Origin: SIO4C1 sp039180385
GTDB lineage: Bacteria > Cyanobacteriota > Cyanobacteriia > Phormidesmidales > Phormidesmidaceae
Direction of reading: 5' to 3'
Assembly: GCA_039180385.1 (NCBI GenBank)
Contig: JBCDDJ010000055.1
Span: forward strand, 1-21,041
Length of the DNA stretch: 21,041 nucleotides
Below the pieces are notes generated by a model. That model had not been told where the DNA came from. It made no database searches and was given only the letters and a program-made list of their open reading frames with translations. Made by a program: the position numbers and the translations under genes. This document shows, piece by piece, positions 1-6,026 of the stretch (its first letter is position 1; the number at the start of each line of letters is the position of its first letter).

Positions 1-4
1 ATAT

Positions 5-190
5 TTAAGATCCTTTGAGGGCCTTAGAAAAATTCTTCCGATAGGCCTTACTGCCAACCACAAACGCGGGCCACAGTAGCGTTAGATAAAGTTTTCCTTG
101 GCTGAAGTTAGTCCGGTGAAACCCTTTCCAAAATCGCCAGCCGCCATAGGCATAGCCAGCCAGTAAGAGTAGTCCGAGAAAAGTTCCCAT
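5..190 (-). CDS. Small hydrophobic protein, probable single-pass membrane protein (61 aa)
   Basis: Complete ATG-to-TAA reading frame of 61 codons. The N-terminal 20 residues (GTFLGLLLLAGYAYGGWRF) form one hydrophobic, Gly/Tyr/Trp-rich segment that looks like a transmembrane helix or uncleaved signal anchor. A second moderately hydrophobic patch (LTLLWPAFVVG) lies near residues 37-47, and the tail is basic (SKAYRKNFSKALKG). Upstream on the coding strand the leader reads AAAGGATGGAACT before ATG, giving a weak Shine-Dalgarno-like GGA. The pattern resembles small conserved cyanobacterial proteins of unknown function, but I cannot assign a family or role. It is transcribed away from the gene at 496, so the region between them carries two divergent promoters. 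The hydrophobic N-terminus and plausible ribosome site favour a real gene. Confidence 0.6.
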   Translation of the reverse strand: MGTFLGLLLLAGYAYGGWRFWKGFHRTNFSQGKLYLTLLWPAFVVGSKAYRKNFSKALKGS

Positions 191-224
191 AGTTCCATCC
201 TTTCTTCATGCTTAGAAGATTTAG

Positions 225-267
225 CCTGCCTAGGCAGGTTCTAAGTGTAGCCTAGCAAACCTGCCTA
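225..267. repeat. 14-bp perfect palindrome plus an extra half-site (CCTGCCTA x3)
   Basis: CCTGCCTAGGCAGG at 225-238 is a perfect palindrome made of two inverted CCTGCCTA half-sites. A third direct copy lies at 260-267. The cluster is 35-77 bases upstream of the ATG of the small membrane protein on the minus strand. The arrangement resembles an operator for a dimeric regulator but could also be a dispersed repeat. Confidence 0.45.
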
Positions 268-393
268 TAAACCTACTGAATATTCGATACAAAAGCTCGG
301 TATCCATTACCCAGTAACCCGTTATACAGCTTATAACCCGATCGCCACTGACGATTGCGCCTCAAAAGCTGAAGACACTCCTATAGAATGATG

Positions 394-443
394 TCAGCGG
401 TTAGCCGACGCTGATGTAATAGTTGGGGTTTTTGTTCCCAACT
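394..443 (+). promoter_or_regulatory. Two tandem hairpins in the leader of the guanylyltransferase gene
   Basis: TCAGCG (394-399) pairs perfectly with CGCTGA (409-414) across a 9-base loop. Seven bases further on, AGTTGGG (421-427) pairs perfectly with CCCAACT (437-443) around a loop rich in T. If transcription begins near the TATAGAAT at 382-389, both lie in the 5' untranslated region, ending 52 bases before the ATG at 496. They may be a leader structure or the remains of a terminator. There is no proof of function. Confidence 0.35.
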
Positions 444-495
444 TCATCAATTTCACACGGATTCAAGACGTTTTTAATATGTTCAAGGAGGAGAT

Positions 496-3024
496 ATGCG
501 TGCAGTGCTCATGGCCGGTGGTTCCGGAACGCGTCTCAGACCACTGACCTGCGATCTGCCGAAGCCGATGGTGCCGATCCTCAATCGCCCCATCGCCGAA
601 CACATCGTCAATCTCCTGAAACGCCACGGGATTACAGAAGTCATCGCCACCCTGTACTATCTGCCCGACGTGATGCGTGACTACTTCCAAGACGGGCATG
701 AGTTTGGGGTCCAGATGACCTACGCCGTCGAAGAAGATCAGCCCTTAGGGACAGCCGGGTGCGTCAAAAATATTGCCGACCTGCTTACTGACACTTTCCT
801 GGTGATCAGCGGCGACAGCGTGACAGATTTTGACCTCCAGGCTGCCATTCAGTTCCACAAAGAAAAAGGCTCTAAAGCGACCCTGGTGTTGACCCGTGTC
901 CCCAACCCCATTGAGTTTGGCGTGGTGATTACCGACGAAGGCGGTCGCATCAACCGATTTCTAGAGAAACCCTCCACCAGCGAAATTTTCTCTGACACGG
1001 TCAATACGGGCACTTACATCCTGGAACCCGAAGTACTTGACTATTTGCCCCCTAACCAGGATCAAGATTTCTCAAAAGATTTATTTCCCCTCCTGCTGGA
1101 AAAAGATGAACCCATGTACGGCTATGTCGCTGAGGGCTACTGGTGTGACGTCGGCCACCTTGAAGCCTATCGTGAATCTCAGTACGATGCTCTAGACAGC
1201 AAAGTCCTGGTAGATTTTGCCTATCCTGAAATCAAGCCTGGTATTAGGGTGGGCCAAAATACTTACATTGACCCCACCGTTAAAATCAAACCGCCTGTTT
1301 TGATTGGCCATAACTGCCGGATCGGGGCAAGGGTCAACTTGGAGGCCGGGACCGTTATTGGCGACAACGTCACCATTGGTAACGATGCCGATCTAAAGCG
1401 CCCGATTTTATGGAATGGAGCTGTGATCGGAGATGAAACCCACCTGCGTGCCTGTGTGATTGCTAGAGGGGCTCGTGCTGACCGGCGTGCCCATGTTTTA
1501 GAAGGGGCCGTCGTTGGAGCCCTCTCCACTGTTGGAGAAGAAGCCCAAATCAGCCCTGGTGTTCGGGTCTGGCCTAGCAAGCGAATTGAATCAGGGGCCA
1601 CGCTCAACATCAACCTGATCTGGGGCAATACTGCCCAGCGCAATCTGTTTGGGCAGCGCGGCGTCACCGGGTTAGCCAATATCGACATCACCCCTGAGTT
1701 TGCCGTCAAGCTGGGTGCCGCCTACGGCTCAACCCTCAAGCCGGGTTCCCACGTTACCGTTTCCCGCGACCAGCGCAGTATCTCGCGCATGGTCTCTCGT
1801 TCCTTGATTGCGGGCCTCATGTCCGTCGGGGTCAACATCCAAAATCTAGAAGCCACCGCGATTCCGGTTGCCCGAACCGTGCTGCCGACCCTGGATGTGG
1901 CAGGCGGTATCCATGTGCGTCTCCACCCAGACCGCACCGACCATATTTTGATCGAATTCTTTGATAAACAGGGCATTGATATCCCCAAAGGCAAAGAAAA
2001 GAAGATTGAAGGGGCCTACTTTAAAGAAGACCTGCGGCGATCGCAAATCCACGAAATTGGAGCCGTCACCTACCCGAGTAGCCTGATCGAAATTTACACC
2101 ACTGCCTTCGAAAAACACCTCAACGTCGGAGCCATTCGCAATAGCAACTCCAAGGTCATTATTGACTATGCCTATGCCGTCTCAGGCGCTGTATTACCCG
2201 TGCTCTTGGGTAAATTTGGCTGCGATGCCGTTGTGCTCAATGCCAGTCTCAATCAGTCGGCGCTCTCCATGGCTGAGCGAGAAGTTATGCTCGGCCAACT
2301 CGGCCAGGTTGTCCAAGCGCTTCAAGCCGCCTTCGGCGTCCAAGTCTCTGCCAACGGGGAACAGCTGATTTTAGTCGATGAAGTGGGCACCCCTATCCGG
2401 GGAGAAATGCTGACAGCATTGATGGCCCACATGATTCTCACCAACCAACCCCGCGGCACCATCGTTGTCCCTGTGCATGCCTCAGGGGCCGTCGAGCACA
2501 TCGCCCGCCGCCATGACGGCAACGTCATTCGCACCAAGGCCAACCCCACTGCCTTGATGGAAGCCTGCCAAGCCAATGGCAACGTGGTGTTGGGTGGTAG
2601 CGGCGACATGGGCTTTATCTTCCCAGAGCTGCATCCTGGCTTTGACGCCATGTTCTGCATCGCCAAGCTGATCGAAATGCTAACCGTTCAAGAACAATCC
2701 CTCGGCCAAATTTGGGGTGACCTGCCGCGGGTATCCCATCGGGTCCAAACCCTACGCTGCCCGTGGACAGTGAAAGGAGCACTGATGCGCTATCTTGTAG
2801 AAACTCACTCCGCTGATGCCCTAGAACTGGTAGACGGTGTCAAAATCATTGACCGCCGCCACGACAGCTGGGTACTCATCTTGCCCGATGCAGGAGAGCC
2901 TTTGGTTCACATTTTTGCCAATAGTGAAGACCGAGAGTGGGTCGATCGGCAGCTTCAGGACTATCGTCAGCGGGTACAAACTTTTATCGAAAAAGAACAG
3001 GGCATTCGAGAAACGCTATCATGA
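496..3024 (+). CDS. Mannose-1-phosphate guanylyltransferase / phosphoglucomutase-like fusion protein (842 aa)
   Basis: Three-part sugar-nucleotide protein. Residues 1 to about 235 are a nucleotidyltransferase: the signature GGSGTRLRPLT...PKPM lies near the N-terminus (activating-site Arg and Lys), LGTAG at 84-88 and the metal-binding SGDSVTD around D107. Residues about 245-375 have hexapeptide-repeat character (left-handed beta helix: IGHNCRIGARVNLEAGTVIGDNVTIGND). Residues about 380-840 align in outline with the phosphoglucomutase/phosphomannomutase fold. By family it would make GDP-mannose (or another NDP-sugar) for glycans. The mutase half looks catalytically degenerate: the phosphoserine loop TASHNP is replaced by GGIHVRLHP (470-478), the metal loop DxDxDR by NASLNQ (582-587), and the sugar-binding loop by GGSGDMGF (700-707). 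The gene starts at an ATG four bases after AAGGAGG and overlaps the ssb gene by ATGA, implying cotranscription. Nucleotide and sugar specificity cannot be read from sequence. Confidence 0.88.
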   Translation: MRAVLMAGGSGTRLRPLTCDLPKPMVPILNRPIAEHIVNLLKRHGITEVIATLYYLPDVMRDYFQDGHEFGVQMTYAVEEDQPLGTAGCVKNIADLLTDTFLVISGDSVTDFDLQAAIQFHKEKGSKATLVLTRVPNPIEFGVVITDEGGRINRFLEKPSTSEIFSDTVNTGTYILEPEVLDYLPPNQDQDFSKDLFPLLLEKDEPMYGYVAEGYWCDVGHLEAYRESQYDALDSKVLVDFAYPEIKPGIRVGQNTYIDPTVKIKPPVLIGHNCRIGARVNLEAGTVIGDNVTIGNDADLKRPILWNGAVIGDETHLRACVIARGARADRRAHVLEGAVVGALSTVGEEAQISPGVRVWPSKRIESGATLNINLIWGNTAQRNLFGQRGVTGLANIDITPEFAVKLGAAYGSTLKPGSHVTVSRDQRSISRMVSRSLIAGLMSVGVNIQNLEATAIPVARTVLPTLDVAGGIHVRLHPDRTDHILIEFFDKQGIDIPKGKEKKIEGAYFKEDLRRSQIHEIGAVTYPSSLIEIYTTAFEKHLNVGAIRNSNSKVIIDYAYAVSGAVLPVLLGKFGCDAVVLNASLNQSALSMAEREVMLGQLGQVVQALQAAFGVQVSANGEQLILVDEVGTPIRGEMLTALMAHMILTNQPRGTIVVPVHASGAVEHIARRHDGNVIRTKANPTALMEACQANGNVVLGGSGDMGFIFPELHPGFDAMFCIAKLIEMLTVQEQSLGQIWGDLPRVSHRVQTLRCPWTVKGALMRYLVETHSADALELVDGVKIIDRRHDSWVLILPDAGEPLVHIFANSEDREWVDRQLQDYRQRVQTFIEKEQGIRETLS

Positions 3025-3488
3025 ATCACTGCATCCTCATGGCTGAGATCGTCCAGGCTCCTCAGCTACGGTATACTTCCGACAATCAAACCCCCGTCAC
3101 TGAGTTTGTCATTCAAATTCCAGGGTTGCGCCCCGAAGACGCCTCTGCCCAGCTCAAGGCAGTTGGTTGGGGCAACTTAGCCCAAGATATTCAATCCACT
3201 TACAAGCCAGGCGATCGCATCGTCATCGAAGGTCGGCTAAACATCAAAACCATTGAGCGCCCAGAGGGCTTCAAAGAAAAGCAAGCCGAAATGACTGTAC
3301 AGCGGATTCATAGTCTGAGCGAACTCCAGACAGCCACGCTGGCAGCGGCAGCCGTGACCGCCACCGCAACGCCAGCCACCGAGCCTGGGGCGGCAGCACC
3401 AGCGGCGGCAGCACCAGCGCATCAAGCCCCCCCAGCAGCCACTTCCCAACCCACCGCTGAGCCAGACTACGACGATATTCCGTTTTAG
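3021..3488 (+). CDS. ssb: Single-stranded DNA-binding protein (OB fold, cyanobacterial type, 155 aa)
   Basis: Residues 1 to about 105 match the cyanobacterial SSB-like OB fold (MNHCILMAEIVQAPQLRYT, VGWGNLAQDI, GDRIVIEGRLNIKT, MTVQRI). The fold is followed by a long Ala/Pro/Thr-rich flexible linker and the acidic C-terminal tip EPDYDDIPF. That DDIPF ending is the classic SSB tail that recruits replication and repair partners. I chose the ATG at 3021 because it overlaps the preceding stop (ATGA), which suggests translational coupling, and because the family begins with M-N-x-C. An upstream in-frame GTG at 2937 would add 28 residues encoded inside the preceding gene, and the ATG at 3039 is an internal alternative. 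Cyanobacteria often carry more than one SSB; whether this is the main replication SSB is not decidable here. Confidence 0.85.
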   Translation: MNHCILMAEIVQAPQLRYTSDNQTPVTEFVIQIPGLRPEDASAQLKAVGWGNLAQDIQSTYKPGDRIVIEGRLNIKTIERPEGFKEKQAEMTVQRIHSLSELQTATLAAAAVTATATPATEPGAAAPAAAAPAHQAPPAATSQPTAEPDYDDIPF

Positions 3489-3489
3489 A

Positions 3490-3597
3490 GCAAAGGGCGC
3501 ATAGCCCAAGGGGCATTCAAGACAAGCATAGCCATACTTCTTGGGCTATCCCCCCTTCCGCCCTTTTCCTTTCGCCCTTCTCCTTTCCGCCCTTTGC
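3490..3597. terminator. Nested inverted repeats between convergent ssb and lipB
   Basis: Outer arms GCAAAGGGCG (3490-3499) and CGCCCTTTGC (3588-3597) are perfect complements. Inner arms ATAGCCCAAG (3501-3510) and CTTGGGCTAT (3540-3549) are also perfect, with a 29-base loop. Between the inner and outer right arms lies a pyrimidine tract built of repeated CCTTT and CGCCC words. Sitting exactly between two converging genes, it is a plausible bidirectional transcription end, although no clean T-run follows. Confidence 0.5.
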
Positions 3598-3599
3598 CC

Positions 3600-4280
3600 C
3601 TAATTACTGGGCCATTCCGCCGCCTGTAACCGCACTCCAAAAACCTTCTCAAAGCTTCGCTGTACAGCGAAGCTGATGTCTGTAAATTTTAGCTGCGGCA
3701 TAAACTGCACTAAGCTGCCCACGGGCCGGTCTTCGATGCCACAGGGCACAATTTTTTGAAACCCGCTCAGGTCAGGGCAAATATTTAAGGCAAAGCCGTG
3801 CATCGTGATCCAGCGGCTGACCTTGATCCCGATGGCAGCCACCTTATAGCCCTCTATCCAGACGCCAGTTAGCCCGTCTAGCCGCTGAGCAGGTAGGTCA
3901 TACTCCCCCAATGCATCAATCAAAACCGATTCCAAGCCACGCAGATACCAATGTAAATCTTGACGATAGTAGCGAAGATTTAGAATCGGGTACCCCACCA
4001 GCTGACCTGGGCAGTGGTAAGTGACCTGGCCCCCTCGTTCAATTCGATGCAGCTCAAAATCGCTAACATCTGGGTCAAACTTTAAATACGCCTCGCTAGC
4101 CCCCTGACCCAGGGTATATACCGACGGATGCTCTAGCAACATCAAAGCATCTGGCTGGGTGCTGTTCTGCTTTCTCTGGGCTACGAGCCGTCGCTGCCAT
4201 GCCCATGCCTGCTGATACGGCACCCTCCCCAGCTCGTACAACAAAACAGAGCGTGACGAACGGCTAAATTCATCGGACAT
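3600..4280 (-). CDS. lipB: Octanoyl-[acyl-carrier-protein]:protein octanoyltransferase (226 aa)
   Basis: LipB moves the octanoyl group from acyl-carrier protein to lipoyl domains of 2-oxoacid dehydrogenases and the glycine cleavage H protein, the first step of endogenous lipoylation; LipA then adds sulfur. Family marks, numbered from the ATG at 4280: ERGGQVTYHCPGQLVGYPI (81-99), the catalytic Lys in GYKVAAIGIK (K146), HGFALN (161-166), and the catalytic Cys in KIVPCGI (C180). The length fits the family. An in-frame TTG at 4307 would add nine residues, but the ATG start gives the usual LipB length and is preferred; no strong ribosome site favours either. It is divergent from hpf and convergent with ssb, so it is probably a single-gene unit. 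Confidence 0.93.
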   Translation of the reverse strand: MSDEFSRSSRSVLLYELGRVPYQQAWAWQRRLVAQRKQNSTQPDALMLLEHPSVYTLGQGASEAYLKFDPDVSDFELHRIERGGQVTYHCPGQLVGYPILNLRYYRQDLHWYLRGLESVLIDALGEYDLPAQRLDGLTGVWIEGYKVAAIGIKVSRWITMHGFALNICPDLSGFQKIVPCGIEDRPVGSLVQFMPQLKFTDISFAVQRSFEKVFGVRLQAAEWPSN

Positions 4281-4388
4281 AAAGTCAAGAATTATCAAAG
4301 GATGCAAATGATTTTAACGGAGGACGTCCTATAAAAATTCAGGTGTTAGGGTTAAAACGTACGCTAATTTTTGTCGCGGAGGCAGCCT
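4281..4388. promoter_or_regulatory. Divergent lipB/hpf promoter region with a 10-bp palindrome
   Basis: This 108-base spacer carries the perfect palindrome AGGACGTCCT (4321-4330), immediately followed by TATAAA (4330-4335), a -10-like element pointing toward hpf and 53 bases before its ATG. The palindrome-then-TATAAA order is what an operator overlapping a promoter would look like. GGAGG (4378-4382), six bases before the ATG at 4389, is a good ribosome-binding site. The known cyanobacterial lrtA gene is light-repressed and regulated partly through its leader; nothing here proves the same. Confidence 0.4.
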
Positions 4389-5054
4389 ATGAAGCTTGTT
4401 ATCCAGGGAAAAAACATTGACATCACAGACTCTATTCGCAGCTATGTTTCCCAAAAGATCGAGAAAGCGATTCATCACTATCAGCATCTAATTAATAAGG
4501 TTGACGTGAGCCTATCTGTCTCCCGCAACCCTCGGATAACCCTTAACCAGTCTGCCGAAGTCACCATTTACGTTAACCAAGCCGTAGTCCGCGCCGAAGA
4601 AAGCAGTGACAGTCTGTATGCCAGCATTGACCTGGTCACCGACAAAATTAGCCGTCAGCTCAAACGATATAAAGACAAACGTCGCAACCTGGAGCACGTT
4701 TCGGTTAGACCCACCGAAGCCAGCCTGGAGGTTCCTGAAACCACCACCAACGTATCTGAGCTATTAACGCACAAAGAGCCACAGCTGCCTCCAGAAGTGG
4801 TGCGCACTAAGTACTTTACGATGCCCCCGATGCAGGTTGAGACAGCGCTAGAGCAGTTGGCTTTAGTCGATCACGATTTCTATATGTTTCTCAATATTGA
4901 GACCAATGAAATCAACGTCATCTACGAACGCAATCATGGCGGCTATGGCATCATTCAACCTCGCCCTGCTCACTCAGCCGAATCAGATAATAACCATCAC
5001 AGAAGCAGGCAACCCAAAGCCTCTGTACACTCATCTGACTCAGCCGTCGCTTAG
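4389..5054 (+). CDS. hpf: Long-form ribosome hibernation promoting factor (LrtA type, 221 aa)
   Basis: HPF/RaiA family protein, called LrtA (light-repressed transcript) in cyanobacteria. It binds the 30S decoding region and, in the long form, drives 70S dimerisation into inactive 100S particles in the dark or under stress. Residues 1 to about 105 are the ribosome-binding domain (MKLVIQGKNIDITDSIRSYV, SAEVTIYVNQAVVRAEESSDSLYASIDLV, LKRYKDKRR). A linker follows, then the C-terminal dimerisation domain at about 140-200 (VVRTKYFTMPPMQVETALEQ, HDFYMFLNIETNEINVIYER). The ATG at 4389 is chosen over an in-frame TTG at 4371 because GGAGG lies six bases upstream and the family starts MKLVIQG. The extra C-terminal 20 or so residues are polar and unconserved. 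Downstream is a strong hairpin terminator, so the gene is probably monocistronic. Confidence 0.93.
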   Translation: MKLVIQGKNIDITDSIRSYVSQKIEKAIHHYQHLINKVDVSLSVSRNPRITLNQSAEVTIYVNQAVVRAEESSDSLYASIDLVTDKISRQLKRYKDKRRNLEHVSVRPTEASLEVPETTTNVSELLTHKEPQLPPEVVRTKYFTMPPMQVETALEQLALVDHDFYMFLNIETNEINVIYERNHGGYGIIQPRPAHSAESDNNHHRSRQPKASVHSSDSAVA

Positions 5055-5089
5055 AAACGACTGAACTTGAACTAAGGGATATTCTGCTC

Positions 5090-5135
5090 GCTCTACGGCT
5101 CTTGACTCTGTCTAGGGAGCCGTAGAGCAAGTTTT
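5090..5135 (+). terminator. Rho-independent-type terminator after hpf
   Basis: GCTCTACGGCTC (5090-5101) and GAGCCGTAGAGC (5117-5128) form a perfect 12-bp stem with a 15-base loop, followed by AAG and TTTT (5132-5135). It lies 36 bases after the hpf stop and 39 bases before the end of the convergent grxC gene, so it may serve both directions. Confidence 0.8.
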
Positions 5136-5173
5136 AGTGTCGATAGAGGTCTGTTAAGGATACAAACAGAACG

Positions 5174-5434
5174 CTAAGCCACAGCTAAAAGCTCATCCAG
5201 CTGCCCTTTAGCATCTAGGCTGTGCAAATCGTCACAGCCCCCGACGTGCTGCTCACCGATAAAAATCTGTGGGAGTGACCGCCGACCGTCGGCACGCTCG
5301 GCCATGACAGCTCGAGCCGATTCATCCCCGTCGATGCAATATTCGGTGTAGCTAACCCCTTTTTGATCAAGCAGCGCTTTGGCTCGAATGCAAAACGGAC
5401 AACGGCTCCAGGTGTAAATTTCAACTTTGGGCAT
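5174..5434 (-). CDS. grxC: Glutaredoxin 3 family dithiol glutaredoxin (86 aa)
   Basis: Glutathione-dependent disulfide reductase of the thioredoxin fold. The active site is a dithiol C12-P-F-C15 (YTWSRCPFCIRAK). The cis-proline segment SLPQIFIG and the glutathione-binding GGCDDLHSL are present, and 86 residues is the normal length for GrxC. The ATG at 5434 begins MPKVEIYTW as family members do, with GGGGA about ten bases upstream. A TTG-initiated 11-residue extension from 5467 has no family support. It is the last gene of a likely minus-strand unit behind the S4 protein (69-base gap) and the 68-aa protein. It faces the hpf terminator. Confidence 0.93.
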   Translation of the reverse strand: MPKVEIYTWSRCPFCIRAKALLDQKGVSYTEYCIDGDESARAVMAERADGRRSLPQIFIGEQHVGGCDDLHSLDAKGQLDELLAVA

Positions 5435-5503
5435 GGATGTGCAATCCCCGCAAACAACTATTGACAAAGCAATTGTTTACAATTCTAAACGTATCCAATG
5501 GCT

Positions 5504-5719
5504 TTATCCACTAGCCTCCCCCGCCAGCTTTACCGTAAAGGTCTGCTCCTCAAAGGTTACCTGATCGCCATCGACCAGCTTACGCCCACGGCGCAGTTCA
5601 AGGTCCCCATTCACAAAGACCCATCCCTCTTGAATCAGGACCTTGGCCTGCCCCCCAGAGGAGGTGACTTGCACCAGCTTGAGAAACTGGTCGAGTTTGA
5701 TGTAGCTCCGAGCTGCCAT
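5504..5719 (-). CDS. S4-domain RNA-binding protein, YbcJ-like (71 aa)
   Basis: A stand-alone S4 RNA-binding fold. Recognisable elements are YIKLDQFLKLVQVTSSGGQAK (residues about 6-26, split here over the first two helices), LIQEGWVFVNGDLELRRGRKL, and DGDQVTF, the helix-helix-beta order of S4 with the conserved G-x-V-x-V-N-G turn. Length and sequence fit the short YbcJ/YaaA-like S4 proteins, which bind RNA and may act in ribosome assembly, though the target is not established. The ATG at 5719 is the only good start. It is separated from the 68-aa gene by 36 bases and from grxC by 69 bases on the same strand, so the three may be cotranscribed. Confidence 0.85.
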   Translation of the reverse strand: MAARSYIKLDQFLKLVQVTSSGGQAKVLIQEGWVFVNGDLELRRGRKLVDGDQVTFEEQTFTVKLAGEASG

Positions 5720-5755
5720 CTTGATTAAGCCCCAATTTACTCAGACAACTTTAGC

Positions 5756-5962
5756 CTAAGACAATTTCAGCGCACTAACCGGAACCTCATCCCAGGAGTC
5801 AACCGTTCTCAGGCGGGCAGTCCAGCCGACATGGCGCTGTTCGTCGGTGAGGTTTTGCTGAAAGGTCTCATGACACTCCCGAGCCTGTTGCTCATTGGAG
5901 CAGGCAATGCAAGCGTAGAGAATACCGCAGGGGTCAATCTGCTCGTTTATCCAAATCATCAT
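5756..5962 (-). CDS. Conserved-looking hypothetical protein (68 aa)
   Basis: Short soluble protein beginning MMIWINEQIDPCGILYACIACS, with two close cysteines (C-I-A-C), a Gln/Glu-rich central helix and the end WDEVPVSALKLS. No signal peptide or membrane segment is visible, and I recognise no domain. Two consecutive ATG codons (5960-5962 and 5957-5959) make the exact start uncertain by one residue. It lies 64 bases after the hmpF stop and 36 bases ahead of the S4 gene, all on the minus strand, so it may be the first gene of the grxC unit or read through from hmpF. The C-x-x-C-like pair next to a glutaredoxin gene hints at a redox or metal link, but this is speculation. Confidence 0.6.
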   Translation of the reverse strand: MMIWINEQIDPCGILYACIACSNEQQARECHETFQQNLTDEQRHVGWTARLRTVDSWDEVPVSALKLS

Positions 5963-5972
5963 GTCAGAAAAA

Positions 5973-6011
5973 CTCTGCTCAAATGCTCAGTGCTCAAATC
6001 AGTGCTCAAAT
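5973..6011. repeat. Tandem 12-bp repeat (CAGTGCTCAAAT), two copies plus a partial
   Basis: CAGTGCTCAAAT occurs head-to-tail at 5988-5999 and 6000-6011, with a partial copy sharing TGCTCAAAT at 5976-5984. It occupies most of the 64-base gap between hmpF and the 68-aa gene. The clean tandem identity suggests slippage and hence possible strain-to-strain length variation. Confidence 0.7.
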
Positions 6012-6026
6012 ACTTAACTCCATACC

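Larger units (their letters stand above)
191..495. other. Intergenic region between divergent genes
   Basis: These 305 bases hold no convincing gene. They carry a perfect palindrome with an extra half-site on the left, and two consecutive small hairpins on the right (listed separately). A TATAGAAT stretch at 382-389 could serve as a -10 element for the rightward gene, but no matching -35 at normal spacing is obvious. A strong ribosome-binding site, AAGGAGG (485-491), precedes the ATG at 496. Confidence 0.5.

Noticed and set aside
1263..1709. 148-codon minus-strand frame within the guanylyltransferase gene
   Set aside because: Antisense to the hexapeptide-repeat region; no independent evidence.
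2937..3020. GTG-initiated N-terminal extension of the ssb gene
   Set aside because: It would be encoded inside the end of the preceding gene and does not match SSB N-termini; the ATGA overlap at 3021 is a better start.
4281..4307. TTG start for lipB adding nine residues
   Set aside because: The ATG at 4280 gives the family-typical start and length; the extension has no conserved residues.
5435..5467. TTG-initiated extension of glutaredoxin
   Set aside because: Family members begin MPKVEIYT; the extra residues are not glutaredoxin-like.
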